Numbered from the stretch's first letter, positions 17,626 to 26,876 are shown. The stretch: 64,000 nucleotides of DNA from an uncultured Bacteroidota bacterium (GCA_903861145.1 CAIOTH010000047.1:62001-126000), one strand, 5' to 3'. The notes: a model not told the origin generated them from the sequence alone. Numbers and translations: made by a program.

Positions 17626-18006
17626 ATGGGATTAGTCTATTCAAATATCGAACTATCAAATCCGGTTAAGCCGGATATGCAACCGCTGCAAGTAAAGTGT
17701 CTGGTGGATACGGGGTCTACTTATCTTTGCATTCCATCGCACATTGCTACCCAACTTGGCCTTAAAGAACTAGAAACGCGCGAGGCTACTCTGGCTAACG
17801 GTCATAGCCAATCCGTTCCGTACGTAGGACCCATCAGAATTACTTTTGAAAACAGAAACTGTTTTGTTGGTGCTTTAGTTTTAGGAGATGAAGTACTATT
17901 AGGCGCTGTGCCTATGGAAGATATGGACTTGATAGTTCAGCCAAAGCTGCTTAAGCTTTCAGTCAATCCGGACAGCCCTAATATTGCAAGAGGGCATGTG
18001 AAGTAA
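17626..18006 (+). CDS. Retropepsin-like aspartyl protease domain protein (clan AA)
   Basis: 126 residues holding one retropepsin-type lobe. CLVDTGSTYLCIP carries the catalytic Asp in the DTGS motif near residue 29. LLGAVPMEDMDLIV is the expected later hydrophobic-Gly motif, and a flap-like region lies between them. A single lobe means the active enzyme would be a homodimer. There is no signal peptide, so it is cytosolic. It resembles short bacterial clan AA proteins of unknown substrate. It sits 27 nt after the permease but appears to have its own promoter box. Confidence 0.82.
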   Translation: MGLVYSNIELSNPVKPDMQPLQVKCLVDTGSTYLCIPSHIATQLGLKELETREATLANGHSQSVPYVGPIRITFENRNCFVGALVLGDEVLLGAVPMEDMDLIVQPKLLKLSVNPDSPNIARGHVK

Positions 18007-18052
18007 AGAAGTTGGGCGAAAACATTCTTGACTTTGCTCTTCGGTAAATCTA

Positions 18053-18616
18053 TTAGAAGTCTCTCTTTCTAGTATTTTCTTCAATATCCAAAAACACCTT
18101 AATTGCCTCTGCTAAGGCGAAATACGTTGTACCAGCTATTATGCAAATGGATATAAGAAAAAATGTGGCCCAAGTTGGCCACCATTCCGGCCATTTTCCA
18201 AATAAAACAAATAAAATGTCACAGAAACTGACAACACCAATAAGAGCATAGATATGGCTAAACGCCCGAAGGAATGGATAACGTTTTTCTGCTACAATTT
18301 CTGACTCCTCAATTGATTCATCGTAACTTGTTTCGTTTTTGAAGCCCCTGGCAAGATATTCTGCGATAGCCAATTCCATATATTCCAAATAATAATCCTT
18401 CCTTTCCCTTTCTACTACACTTTTTAAATCATCATCGTTAAGCTCTTTAATTCTCTTTTGCATCTCAACGTTATAAGGAAAGGATTCTCCTCTTCTGATA
18501 AGTTCATTTTTAGTATAATCTATAAAGCTTTCGCTATACGCGCCAGATTGCCCTTCGATAATTTCTCTAAGCTTTTTTGTACTGAATTCTTTTATTTCCA
18601 ACTCTATTTCCTTCAT
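18053..18616 (-). CDS. Unknown membrane protein with two N-terminal helical repeats
   Basis: 187 residues, no recognised family. Two related units of about 35 residues occupy roughly residues 11-45 and 67-101. Both follow the pattern L..ii/vv......Y...fi/me...aEL/EYL.RG: compare FIDYTKNELIRRGESF with YMELAIAEYLARGF. Two membrane helices follow (HIYALIGVVSFCDILFVLFG and the WATFFLISICIIAGTTYFAL region). The repeat resembles short helical pieces found in many Bacteroidota proteins. It is convergent with the retropepsin gene. Confidence 0.65.
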   Translation of the reverse strand: MKEIELEIKEFSTKKLREIIEGQSGAYSESFIDYTKNELIRRGESFPYNVEMQKRIKELNDDDLKSVVERERKDYYLEYMELAIAEYLARGFKNETSYDESIEESEIVAEKRYPFLRAFSHIYALIGVVSFCDILFVLFGKWPEWWPTWATFFLISICIIAGTTYFALAEAIKVFLDIEENTRKRDF

Positions 18617-18791
18617 AGCAAAGTGTTTGTTTCGAAGAAAAATACATCATTTTATTTAACTATGAAATTTTTTAACCCCAGAAACCTCTTCTCCTGCCCT
18701 CCCCACTATTCACACAAAAAAACTGCTGTTTAAAACAGGCAATGTGCTACCGGTAAAATGCCCTAACATTCGGTTTTAAAATAAGGGGCAC

Positions 18792-21260
18792 ATGCAGGTA
18801 TTAAAATTTGGCGGCACTTCGGTGGCCAATGCAGAGAACATTAACAAAGTAATTGCTATTGTAAAAGACACTTTAAAGCGCGGGCCAGCCATGGTAGTTG
18901 TTTCGGCTTTGGGTGGCACTACTGATGTATTAATTGACGCGGGAAAATTAGCCGCAGCAGGCAATGAAACGTATAAAGAAAAATTGCTAACTATTGAGCA
19001 ACGACATTTGCAAACTGTTAAGGATTTAATACCGGTTGCAAACCAGAGCGCCATTTTAAGCGAGGTAAAGAAAAAGTGTAACGAGCTTGAGGCAATTTGC
19101 GAAGGAGTGTTTATGCTGGGTGAGCTATCGGCAAGGACATTGGATAGAATTGTTAGCTACGGAGAATTGCTTTCATCAATTATTATTTCGCACAAGCTTA
19201 AGTCGCTTGATATTGCACACGAATGGGCCGATTCTCGTAACCTGATTGTTACCAATTCGAATTTTGGTGCGGCATCCGTTAATTTTGAGGTTACCAACCA
19301 TAAGATTCAGGATTTTGTAAAAACAAATCCTTCACAGCTTTATCTTTTCCCGGGATTCATTGCGTCAGACGCTCACGGTGTTACTACCACACTAGGCCGC
19401 GGAGGTTCTGATTATACTGCCGCTATTTTTTCGGCGGCGGTTGCCGATAAAAATCCGGATGCGCTGGAAATATGGACCGACGTAAGTGGTATGATGACTG
19501 CCGATCCAAGGCTGGTGCAAAATGCTAAAATAATTCCGCGCACTACATACCAGGAGGCAATGGAGTTGTCGCATTTTGGGGCGAAGGTTATTTATCCGCC
19601 GACCATTCAGCCCGCCATGGCCAAGGGCATTCCGCTTTTGATAAAAAACACTTTTGCGCCGCAAGATGCGGGGACCTTGATTGAAAGTAAAGCTGTAGGC
19701 GTATCCGAAGATGCTCCCTCTAAAATTGTAACCGGCCTATCGAGCATGGGCAAAATATCGCTGCTATTGCTTGAGGGCGGCGGTATGGTGGGTGTGCCTG
19801 GCTTTTCGAAGCGCTTATTCGAGGCGCTATCGGACGAAAAGATAAATGTCATTCTCATTACGCAAAGCTCTTCTGAACATTCCATTTGCGTTGCCATTGA
19901 TAGCGTAAACGCAGCCAAAGCAAAGGAAGCCGTTGATGAAGAATTTGATTACGAAATAGCAGCCGGTAAGCTCGATCCCCTGATTGTTGAAAATGATTTA
20001 GCTATTGTGGCCCTGGTTGGCGAAAACATGAAAAACCACCCAGGCATTAGCGGGCGCATGTTTAGCGCATTGGGTAAAAACGGGGTTAATATTCGCGCGA
20101 TAGCGCAGGGTTCATCTGAAAAAAATATTTCGGCGGTTATAAGTGTAACTGATGTAAAGAAGGCTGTTAACGTTTTGCACGAAGAGTTTTTCGAAACGGC
20201 CTATAAACAGCTTAACCTATTTGTTGCGGGTACGGGCAATGTAGGCAAACGCTTATTTGAGCAGTTAAAGCAACAACAGGCCTACCTGCTAAAACATCTT
20301 AGGCTGCAACTGCGGGTTGTGGCGATTGCCAACAGTAAAAAAGTGGCGATTAACGAAGAGGGCCTGGATTTGAATAAATGGGAGGAAGAGCTTGGTAGCG
20401 CAAAAGCAATGACCATAAATGAGCTGGCCGACTTTATCCGCGATAAAAATTTGCGCAACTCGGTGTTTGTAGATATTACGGCAAGTGATGTGGTGGCCGG
20501 CACTTATGCGGGGCTGTTGCAAAAAAGCATTTCGGTAGTAGCGTGTAATAAAATTGCAAGCTCATCATCGTTCACTAATTACGAAAAGCTGAAGGCACTG
20601 GCCAACGAATTCAATACCGCGTTTTTGTTTGAAACCAACGTTGGGGCGGGCCTACCTATTATTGGTACGCTGAATGATTTACTTAGGAGTGGTGACGAAG
20701 TGCACAAAATGCAAGCGGTATTATCGGGCACTCTAAATTTTGTGTTCAATAATTATGATGGAAGCCGTCCGTTTGCCGCAGTGGTTAAGCAAGCGCAGGA
20801 TGAGGGCTACACCGAACCAGACCCGCGCTTAGACCTGGGCGGGGTTGACGTGATGCGCAAAATTTTAATTCTTAGTCGCGAGGCGGGCTATAAAATGGAA
20901 ATGGAAGAAATTAAGAATGATGTGTTTCTTCCGGAGTCGTGCATGAAGGGTAGTGTAGCCGATTTTTATAAAGAGCTGGAGAAACATGAGGGGCACTTCA
21001 AAAAACTATATACCGATGCCGTAGCCAAAGATTGCAAGTTGAAATTTGTTGCGCAGTTTGAAAGCGGCAAAGCGGCTGTAGGGCTTCAGCATATTGGCAA
21101 GGAGCACGATTTGTATCACCTGTATGGTAAAGATAATGTGGTACTTTTTTATACCCGCCGATATTCGCAACAACCACTGGTAATAAAGGGGGCGGGCGCA
21201 GGGGCAGAGGTTACGGCATCGGGGGTATTTGCGGATATCATCAGGGCGGCAGGGGTCTGA
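18792..21260 (+). CDS. thrA: Bifunctional aspartate kinase / homoserine dehydrogenase I
   Basis: 822 residues, the usual length of ThrA. It catalyses the first and third steps from aspartate toward threonine and methionine. The kinase domain starts with KFGGTSVANAENI and has GRGGSDYTAAIF near residue 200. Two ACT-like regulatory domains lie between about 315 and 460 (SMGKISLLLLEGGGMVGVPG, LAIVALVGENMK). The dehydrogenase part begins at VAGTGNVGKRLFEQL, with ETNVGAGLPIIGTL and GYTEPDPRLDLGGVDVMRK as substrate and catalytic segments. ACT domains imply feedback by threonine. AAGGGG lies just before the ATG. It heads the thr cluster. Confidence 0.97.
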   Translation: MQVLKFGGTSVANAENINKVIAIVKDTLKRGPAMVVVSALGGTTDVLIDAGKLAAAGNETYKEKLLTIEQRHLQTVKDLIPVANQSAILSEVKKKCNELEAICEGVFMLGELSARTLDRIVSYGELLSSIIISHKLKSLDIAHEWADSRNLIVTNSNFGAASVNFEVTNHKIQDFVKTNPSQLYLFPGFIASDAHGVTTTLGRGGSDYTAAIFSAAVADKNPDALEIWTDVSGMMTADPRLVQNAKIIPRTTYQEAMELSHFGAKVIYPPTIQPAMAKGIPLLIKNTFAPQDAGTLIESKAVGVSEDAPSKIVTGLSSMGKISLLLLEGGGMVGVPGFSKRLFEALSDEKINVILITQSSSEHSICVAIDSVNAAKAKEAVDEEFDYEIAAGKLDPLIVENDLAIVALVGENMKNHPGISGRMFSALGKNGVNIRAIAQGSSEKNISAVISVTDVKKAVNVLHEEFFETAYKQLNLFVAGTGNVGKRLFEQLKQQQAYLLKHLRLQLRVVAIANSKKVAINEEGLDLNKWEEELGSAKAMTINELADFIRDKNLRNSVFVDITASDVVAGTYAGLLQKSISVVACNKIASSSSFTNYEKLKALANEFNTAFLFETNVGAGLPIIGTLNDLLRSGDEVHKMQAVLSGTLNFVFNNYDGSRPFAAVVKQAQDEGYTEPDPRLDLGGVDVMRKILILSREAGYKMEMEEIKNDVFLPESCMKGSVADFYKELEKHEGHFKKLYTDAVAKDCKLKFVAQFESGKAAVGLQHIGKEHDLYHLYGKDNVVLFYTRRYSQQPLVIKGAGAGAEVTASGVFADIIRAAGV

Positions 21261-21291
21261 AAACATGAATGGCCTTAAAATTTAATACTAG

Positions 21292-22044
21292 ATGATTAAA
21301 CCCGCTTTACTTTTCATAATAGTAGTTTTATTATCACTTACCGCAGTGGGACAAAAACCTATTATCGACACTATCCAAAACCTGGTAAATAAAGGCAGCT
21401 ATGCAGAACTTGACAGCTTTATTAGTTATTGTCATGGATTTAAGGGAACCGAATATGCTTGTAGTAAAACAAGCCGAACGATCATTGATTCATTTGATGC
21501 CAGTGGTTTTTCATTGGAGAGCTTTTCCCGAAAGAGAATGGACCGCAGTCTCTCCATTGTTACCATTGAATGTTCTGGCCAAATTGCATACGCCGAGTTA
21601 AATATTGTTCCGGATGACAATAAGCCGCCCAAACAGATAATGAAATATTCAAATAAACAATTACTTGATGCTTTATTTGCTGATTATCAAAAAACATATA
21701 ATACAAACCTAAATATTGACACACTATTTAATTGGGGTATGGAATACGGGCATGGATGTGGCTTGGCAGGCATTGAGCTGGAGTACGCTAAAAAATTAAA
21801 GGCAATACTCAAGTCCAATTCAATGGCCGAATTAGATATTTGGCTTCGTTCGCCCATTCTTGAAATACAGATATATGCTTTGAATGGCTTCAATCAATTA
21901 AAGCAGAAGGGGTATGCGCTAACACCAGATGAGCTGCGCTTGATAAATATTATAAAATCAAAAAAGGGAACCATTACAACTTGTCAGGGTTGCATTGTTT
22001 CGAAAACGAACGTTGAAGATGTAATTAAGAATTTTAAATTTTGA
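21292..22044 (+). CDS. Secreted protein of unknown function inserted in the thr operon
   Basis: 250 residues with a signal peptide (MIKPALLFIIVVLLSLTAVGQ, cleavage near 21). It is rich in Cys for its size: YCHGF, YACSK, ECSG, GHGCG and a CQGC pair near the C-terminus. A helical stretch near residues 170-220 (AELDIWLRSPILEIQIYAL, NGFNQLKQKGY) recalls a HEAT-like repeat. I do not recognise a named family. It lies 31 nt after thrA and 5 nt before thrB on the same strand, so it is probably cotranscribed, yet an exported protein has no obvious part in threonine synthesis. Confidence 0.75.
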   Translation: MIKPALLFIIVVLLSLTAVGQKPIIDTIQNLVNKGSYAELDSFISYCHGFKGTEYACSKTSRTIIDSFDASGFSLESFSRKRMDRSLSIVTIECSGQIAYAELNIVPDDNKPPKQIMKYSNKQLLDALFADYQKTYNTNLNIDTLFNWGMEYGHGCGLAGIELEYAKKLKAILKSNSMAELDIWLRSPILEIQIYALNGFNQLKQKGYALTPDELRLINIIKSKKGTITTCQGCIVSKTNVEDVIKNFKF

Positions 22045-22049
22045 AAATT

Positions 22050-22976
22050 ATGCCCGTTGTAACCGTTCATACCCCTGCTACCGTAGCAAACATTGTTTGC
22101 GGTTTTGATGTATTGGGGTTTGCGCTGAACGAACCTTACGATAAACTGGTGATGCGTTTGCTGCCGGAAAAAACTGTTCGCATAATCAACAAAGACAATT
22201 ACAATTTACCCATAGAACCAGAAAAGAATGTGATTGGCGGAGCGTTGTTAGCCATGCTTAGAGAGCTGGATGATAACATTGGTTTCGAAATTGAAAGCAC
22301 TAAAAATATAAAACCGGGAAGCGGTATTGGCTCAAGCGCCGCCAGCGCAGCGGGTGCAATTGTTGGTGCAAACGCATTGTTGAATAACCGGTTTGGAAAA
22401 GAAGACCTGGTGAGGCTGGCTATGTATGGAGAGCAGATAGCATCGGGCGCAAGGCATGCCGATAATATTGCACCGTGCATATATGGTGGCGTTACACTAA
22501 TTCGGAGCAACGACCCGCTGGATATTATTCCGCTCAACTTTCCGCCATTGTATGTAACGGTCATTCATCCGCAGATTGAAGTGAAGACTTCGGAGGCGCG
22601 TCAAATTTTAAAGAAACAGGTGCCGCTAAAAGATGCAATAACGCAATGGGCAAATGTGGGTGGCCTTGTGGCCGGTTTTATGAAAGGAGATTACGACCTG
22701 ATTGGCCGCTCCATGCAAGATGTTTTGATTGAGCCAATACGCAGCATGCTGATTCCGGGTTTTAATGATTTGAAAAAAGTTAGTATGGAAGCGGGCGCTT
22801 TGGGCGGGGGAATATCAGGTTCTGGGCCATCGGTGTTTATGCTGAGCAAAGATGAGGCGACAGCCAGAAAAGTTGAAGGTGCAATGCGTCGCGTTTACGA
22901 AAAGATAGATGTCGATTTTCATATTCACGTTACTACGGTAAATAGTCAGGGGGCGACCATTCAAGCAAGCAACTAA
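22050..22976 (+). CDS. thrB: Homoserine kinase
   Basis: A GHMP-family kinase of 308 residues that phosphorylates homoserine to O-phosphohomoserine. The ATP-binding GHMP motif is KPGSGIGSSAASAAGAIVGAN near residue 90. TPATVANIVCGFDVLGFAL is the characteristic N-terminus, and the third GHMP motif is GGGISGSGPSVFML. I chose the ATG at 22050. The upstream TTG at 22041 would overlap the stop of the preceding gene. thrC follows after 7 nt. Confidence 0.95.
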   Translation: MPVVTVHTPATVANIVCGFDVLGFALNEPYDKLVMRLLPEKTVRIINKDNYNLPIEPEKNVIGGALLAMLRELDDNIGFEIESTKNIKPGSGIGSSAASAAGAIVGANALLNNRFGKEDLVRLAMYGEQIASGARHADNIAPCIYGGVTLIRSNDPLDIIPLNFPPLYVTVIHPQIEVKTSEARQILKKQVPLKDAITQWANVGGLVAGFMKGDYDLIGRSMQDVLIEPIRSMLIPGFNDLKKVSMEAGALGGGISGSGPSVFMLSKDEATARKVEGAMRRVYEKIDVDFHIHVTTVNSQGATIQASN

Positions 22977-22983
22977 TTAAAAC

Positions 22984-24279
22984 ATGCTTTACTACAGCAC
23001 CAATCATAAATCAGAAAAAGTAAACTTTAGGGAAGCGACCATTCAGGGGCAGGCACCGGATAAAGGTTTGTACTTTCCGGAACGGATTGCGATGCTTCCA
23101 ACAAAACTATTGACCGAACTTAAATCAACTCCAAAGGCGGATATCGCATTTGAGGTTATCAAACCTTATGTTGGAGATACTATTCCCGCAAATGAATTGC
23201 ATGAAATTTGCACTCATACCGTCAACTTCGAATTTCCTTTAGTACAGGTTAACGATACGATTTCGTCGTTGGAATTATTTCATGGCCCAACGCTTGCGTT
23301 TAAAGATGTGGGTGCAAGATTTATGAGCCGCTGCCTTGGTTATTTCTCCCGCGACAACAAGAAAAAAATTACGGTGCTGGTAGCAACCTCCGGCGATACT
23401 GGTAGCGCAGTAGCTAACGGGTTTTTAGGAGTTGATGGAGTAGAGGTAATTATTCTTTATCCCTCGGGCAAGGTAAGTAAGATTCAGGAGCTGCAGCTTA
23501 CCACTCTGGGCCAAAACATTAAAGCGCTTGAGGTGCAGGGCACATTTGATGATTGCCAGAAAATGGTGAAGCAGGCGTTTACCGATAGCGAGCTAAATGC
23601 GAAACTGTTTCTCACATCAGCCAACTCTATAAATGTTGCCCGGTGGTTGCCGCAGCAGTTTTATTATTTCTATGCGCTACAGCAATGGGCCGATGACGAA
23701 CCACCGGTTGTTTGTGTACCGAGCGGTAATTTTGGAAATATTTGTGCCGGGCTTTTAGCTGCGGTTTCGGGTTTGCCCATTAAACATTTTATAGCGGCTT
23801 GTAACAGCAACGATGTTTTTACCCGTTACCTGGAGTCTGGAAAATTTGAAACCAGGGAGGCCGTAGCAACAATATCGAATGCGATGGATGTGGGCCTGCC
23901 AAGTAACTTTGTGAGGATACTGGAATTGTTTGGGCACGATTATTCTCGAATTAAAAACTTCATTAGCAGTTATCGGATTAGCGATGAAGAGACCGTTAAT
24001 ACCATACAACAGGTTTTTAAGAATTACGGCTACACACTTGATCCGCATGGGGCCGTTGGGTTTGCTGCGCTGGAAAAATATCTGCAACAAAACGCCGGAC
24101 AAAAGGGATTGTTTTTAGAAACGGCCCATCCGTTAAAGTTTAGTGATGTGGTTGAAAAGGCCATTGGCGAAAGGCTGGAAATACCCGCGCAACTACAGCA
24201 TCTGTTGCAACTTAAAAAACAGAGCCTTGTTATAAAGCCGGAATATGAGGGCCTGAAAGATTTTTTAATGAGCGCTTAA
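22984..24279 (+). CDS. thrC: Threonine synthase
   Basis: A PLP fold type II enzyme of 431 residues making threonine from O-phosphohomoserine, the last step of the pathway encoded here. The PLP Lys is Lys107 in HGPTLAFKDVGARFM. TSGDTGSAVANGF binds the cofactor and substrate phosphate. The PSGNFGNICAG loop binds the PLP phosphate. N-terminal YYSTNHKSEKVNFREA is typical of the class. It is translated just after thrB, and ybeY begins 9 nt later. Confidence 0.96.
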   Translation: MLYYSTNHKSEKVNFREATIQGQAPDKGLYFPERIAMLPTKLLTELKSTPKADIAFEVIKPYVGDTIPANELHEICTHTVNFEFPLVQVNDTISSLELFHGPTLAFKDVGARFMSRCLGYFSRDNKKKITVLVATSGDTGSAVANGFLGVDGVEVIILYPSGKVSKIQELQLTTLGQNIKALEVQGTFDDCQKMVKQAFTDSELNAKLFLTSANSINVARWLPQQFYYFYALQQWADDEPPVVCVPSGNFGNICAGLLAAVSGLPIKHFIAACNSNDVFTRYLESGKFETREAVATISNAMDVGLPSNFVRILELFGHDYSRIKNFISSYRISDEETVNTIQQVFKNYGYTLDPHGAVGFAALEKYLQQNAGQKGLFLETAHPLKFSDVVEKAIGERLEIPAQLQHLLQLKKQSLVIKPEYEGLKDFLMSA

Positions 24280-24288
24280 TTAACCGAT

Positions 24289-24726
24289 ATGCCGATTTCA
24301 TTTTATGCTGTTGACGTAAAACAACCGCCCTTGAAAAAGACGGTGATCAAAAAGTTTATTGCAGCGCAAGCATTAAAGGGGGCGAAAAAGAAACTGCAGG
24401 TTACTTACATTTTTTGTAGCGATGAGTATTTGCTGAACATGAATCGCCAATTTTTAGAGCACGATTTCTATACCGATATCATCACCTTTCCGCTTGGTGA
24501 AACTGAAAAGGAAATTGAAGCGGAAATATATATCAGTGTTGACCGGGTTAAAGACAATGCAGAGAAGTTCAAAAGCGATTTTTCAGATGAGCTTCATCGG
24601 GTAATTTTTCATGGGGTATTGCATCTAATGGGTTATAAGGACAAGAGTAAGGCGGACAAAGAAACCATGCGAGGCAAAGAAAATGAGTGGCTACGCAAGT
24701 TTAAAGCTGCTTTAAAGAGGGTTTAA
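24289..24726 (+). CDS. ybeY: Endoribonuclease YbeY (16S rRNA maturation)
   Basis: 145 residues. A zinc-dependent RNase for 16S rRNA 3' end maturation and ribosome quality control. The metal motif is HGVLHLMGYKDKSKADKETM near residues 104-123. The first two His are present, while the third position of the canonical HGxLHLxGyDH motif is Lys-Asp-Lys rather than Asp-His, a form I associate with Bacteroidota YbeY. FYTDIITFPLG is the other conserved stretch. It ends the thr run, followed by 266 nt with the parS-like sites. Confidence 0.92.
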   Translation: MPISFYAVDVKQPPLKKTVIKKFIAAQALKGAKKKLQVTYIFCSDEYLLNMNRQFLEHDFYTDIITFPLGETEKEIEAEIYISVDRVKDNAEKFKSDFSDELHRVIFHGVLHLMGYKDKSKADKETMRGKENEWLRKFKAALKRV

Positions 24727-24834
24727 TGCAAATAGTACAGCGCAGATAAAAACAGGACGTTTTTTCAGTACAACATAATGACAATCAATTAGATGTACCT
24801 AAAAATTGTCTTAAAAGCATCAAACCCCCATTTT

Positions 24835-24850
24835 TGTTCCACGTGGCACA
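24835..24850. other. parS-like ParB/Spo0J binding site 1
   Basis: TGTTCCACGTGGCACA matches the consensus TGTTNCACGTGNAACA at every fixed position except the 13th (C for A). It has the CACGTG core. An identical 16-mer follows 46 bp downstream. Chromosomal parS sites usually lie near the replication origin and are loading sites for ParB and hence SMC. Confidence 0.75.
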
Positions 24851-24880
24851 ATTTTGAGGACATATTTCAGGCCGCCCAAT

Positions 24881-24896
24881 TGTTCCACGTGGCACA
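24881..24896. other. parS-like ParB/Spo0J binding site 2
   Basis: Second exact copy of the 16-mer at 24835-24850, same orientation and same single deviation from consensus. The flanks differ beyond a few A/T bases, so the shared core is the conserved part. It lies 96 bp upstream of the mnmG start, and mnmG (gidA) is near the origin in many bacteria. Confidence 0.75.
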
Positions 24897-24964
24897 TTTG
24901 CTAAGTAAGTACAACACCAGCCAAGTGGTTCAAGAGGGAAGCAATATTTAATAAGCAGAGTAGT

Positions 24965-24972
24965 TATCTTTG
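24965..24972 (+). promoter_or_regulatory. Putative -7 promoter box of mnmG
   Basis: TATCTTTG fits TAnnTTTG and ends 20 nt before the mnmG GTG. A -33 TTTG is not evident, so only the -7 box is proposed. Confidence 0.45.
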
Positions 24973-24992
24973 CGCTCTAAAACAAAAAAGAA

Positions 24993-26876
24993 GTGTTTAA
25001 AGAATACGATGTTATAGTGGTTGGTGCGGGCCATGCCGGTTGCGAAGCGGCGGCAGCAGCGGCCAACATGGGAAGCAGCGTTTTGCTAGTAACCATGAAT
25101 ATGCAAACCATTGCACAAATGAGTTGCAATCCTGCCATGGGTGGAATTGCTAAAGGGCAGATTGTAAGGGAGATTGATGCCATGGGGGGTTACTCTGGTA
25201 TCGTTTCTGATAAAAGTATGATTCAATTCCGCATGTTGAACAGGAGTAAGGGGCCTGCCATGTGGAGCCCGAGAACGCAGAACGATAGAATGATGTTTGC
25301 CAGCGAATGGAGAAACATGCTGGAGCAAACTCCCAATGTAGATTTTTGGCAGGAAATGGTAGGGGGATTGATAGTAAAAGGTGGGCGCGTTTGTGGCATT
25401 AGAACCTCAATGGGGATTGATATACCAGCTAAATCGGTAGTGCTTACCAATGGCACTTTTTTAAACGGTTTGATACATATAGGCGAGAAGAATTTTGGTG
25501 GTGGTAGAGCAGGAGAGAAGGCCGCCCATGGTATTACTGAACAGTTGGTTGACCTTGGTTTTGAAGCCGGAAGAATGAAGACCGGCACGCCACCAAGGAT
25601 AGATGGGAGAAGCCTTGATTATACCCGAATGGAAAGACAAGAGGGGGATGAAGATGTAGTAGGATTTTCATACAAAAAGGGGGTTAATCCTTTTAAAGAA
25701 GTAGGCAAGCCTCTTGCCCAAAGGTGTTGTTGGATGACTTATACCAACCAGAAAGTGCATGATTCGCTACGCACTGGCTTTGATAAATCGCCGATGTTTT
25801 CGGGTAGGATAAAGGGGTTGGGGCCGCGCTATTGCCCTTCAGTAGAGGATAAAATAGACCGCTTTGCCGATAAAGACAGGCATCAACTGTTTGTTGAACC
25901 CGAGGGTTGGAGCACTGTGGAGATATATGTCAATGGCTTTTCAACCTCATTGCCAGAGGACGTTCAATACAAAGCCTTAAGGGAGGTTTCCGGCTTTGAG
26001 AACATGAAGATGTTCCGTCCCGGATATGCCATAGAGTATGATTATTTTCCCCCTACCCAATTAACTCAAAGCCTGGAGACCAAGCTTGTAAAAAACCTGT
26101 TCTTTGCCGGGCAAATTAATGGTACAACCGGTTATGAAGAAGCTGCCTGCCAGGGATTAATGGCTGGAATAAACGCCCACAGGGCCGCAAAAGACGAGGA
26201 GCCAGTAATAATGAAGCGCTCGGATGCTTACATTGGAGTACTAATTGACGACCTGATTAATAAGGGAACGGAAGAACCCTACCGTATGTTTACCAGTAGG
26301 GCAGAATATAGAATCCTTCTTCGCCAGGACAATGCCGACCTGAGACTTACCGAAATCGGACATCAAATAGGCTTAGCAGATGATGAAAGACTTCAAACTG
26401 TGAGAGCTAAAAAAGCCGCGATAAGTGCCATTGGAGAGTTTATAACCAAATACCCGGTAAGCCCGGAGGATATTAATAGCAGCTTAAGGGAGGTAGGAAG
26501 TGCCGAAATAAACCAAAAAACCAAGTTAGATAAGATACTGGCCCGGCCGCATGTGGACCTTGTACTACTAGGAAAAGCCCTACCTGAGCTAAAAAACATG
26601 CTGGGCAAGTACGATAAAGATGTAGTAGAGTCGGCAGAAATTGAGCTTAAATATGCCAGCTATATTCAAAAAGAAGTCGAGCTAGTAGAGCGCATGGGCA
26701 AGATGGAGAACATTAGGTTAGATGCCGAATTTGATTATTCCAACCTAAAATCTCTCTCGATAGAAGCAAGGCAGAAGCTGGCTAAGATAAAACCAACATC
26801 GCTGGGACAGGCTAGTAGAATAAGCGGAGTTTCACCGGCAGATATGTCGGTTTTACTAGTGCACATGGGCAGATAA
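24993..26876 (+). CDS. mnmG: tRNA uridine-5-carboxymethylaminomethyl synthesis enzyme MnmG (GidA)
   Basis: 627 residues, full length. An FAD protein that works with MnmE to modify the wobble uridine of several tRNAs. FAD motif VVGAGHAGCEAA is at the N-terminus. The MnmG signatures GGRAGEKAAHGI... GRMKTGTPPRIDGRSLDY and FFAGQINGTTGYEEAACQG are present. The C-terminal helical MnmE/tRNA-binding part ends in SLGQASRISGVSPADMSVLLVHM. The start is the GTG at 24993, after an AAAAAAGAA leader; no better ATG fits the conserved N-terminus. The parS-like pair lies directly upstream. Confidence 0.97.
   Translation: MFKEYDVIVVGAGHAGCEAAAAAANMGSSVLLVTMNMQTIAQMSCNPAMGGIAKGQIVREIDAMGGYSGIVSDKSMIQFRMLNRSKGPAMWSPRTQNDRMMFASEWRNMLEQTPNVDFWQEMVGGLIVKGGRVCGIRTSMGIDIPAKSVVLTNGTFLNGLIHIGEKNFGGGRAGEKAAHGITEQLVDLGFEAGRMKTGTPPRIDGRSLDYTRMERQEGDEDVVGFSYKKGVNPFKEVGKPLAQRCCWMTYTNQKVHDSLRTGFDKSPMFSGRIKGLGPRYCPSVEDKIDRFADKDRHQLFVEPEGWSTVEIYVNGFSTSLPEDVQYKALREVSGFENMKMFRPGYAIEYDYFPPTQLTQSLETKLVKNLFFAGQINGTTGYEEAACQGLMAGINAHRAAKDEEPVIMKRSDAYIGVLIDDLINKGTEEPYRMFTSRAEYRILLRQDNADLRLTEIGHQIGLADDERLQTVRAKKAAISAIGEFITKYPVSPEDINSSLREVGSAEINQKTKLDKILARPHVDLVLLGKALPELKNMLGKYDKDVVESAEIELKYASYIQKEVELVERMGKMENIRLDAEFDYSNLKSLSIEARQKLAKIKPTSLGQASRISGVSPADMSVLLVHMGR

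Noticed and set aside
18617-18791. Possible thr attenuator in front of thrA
   Set aside because: No short open frame rich in Thr or Ile codons and no terminator/antiterminator pair were found, only a short CTGTTT/AAACAG palindrome.
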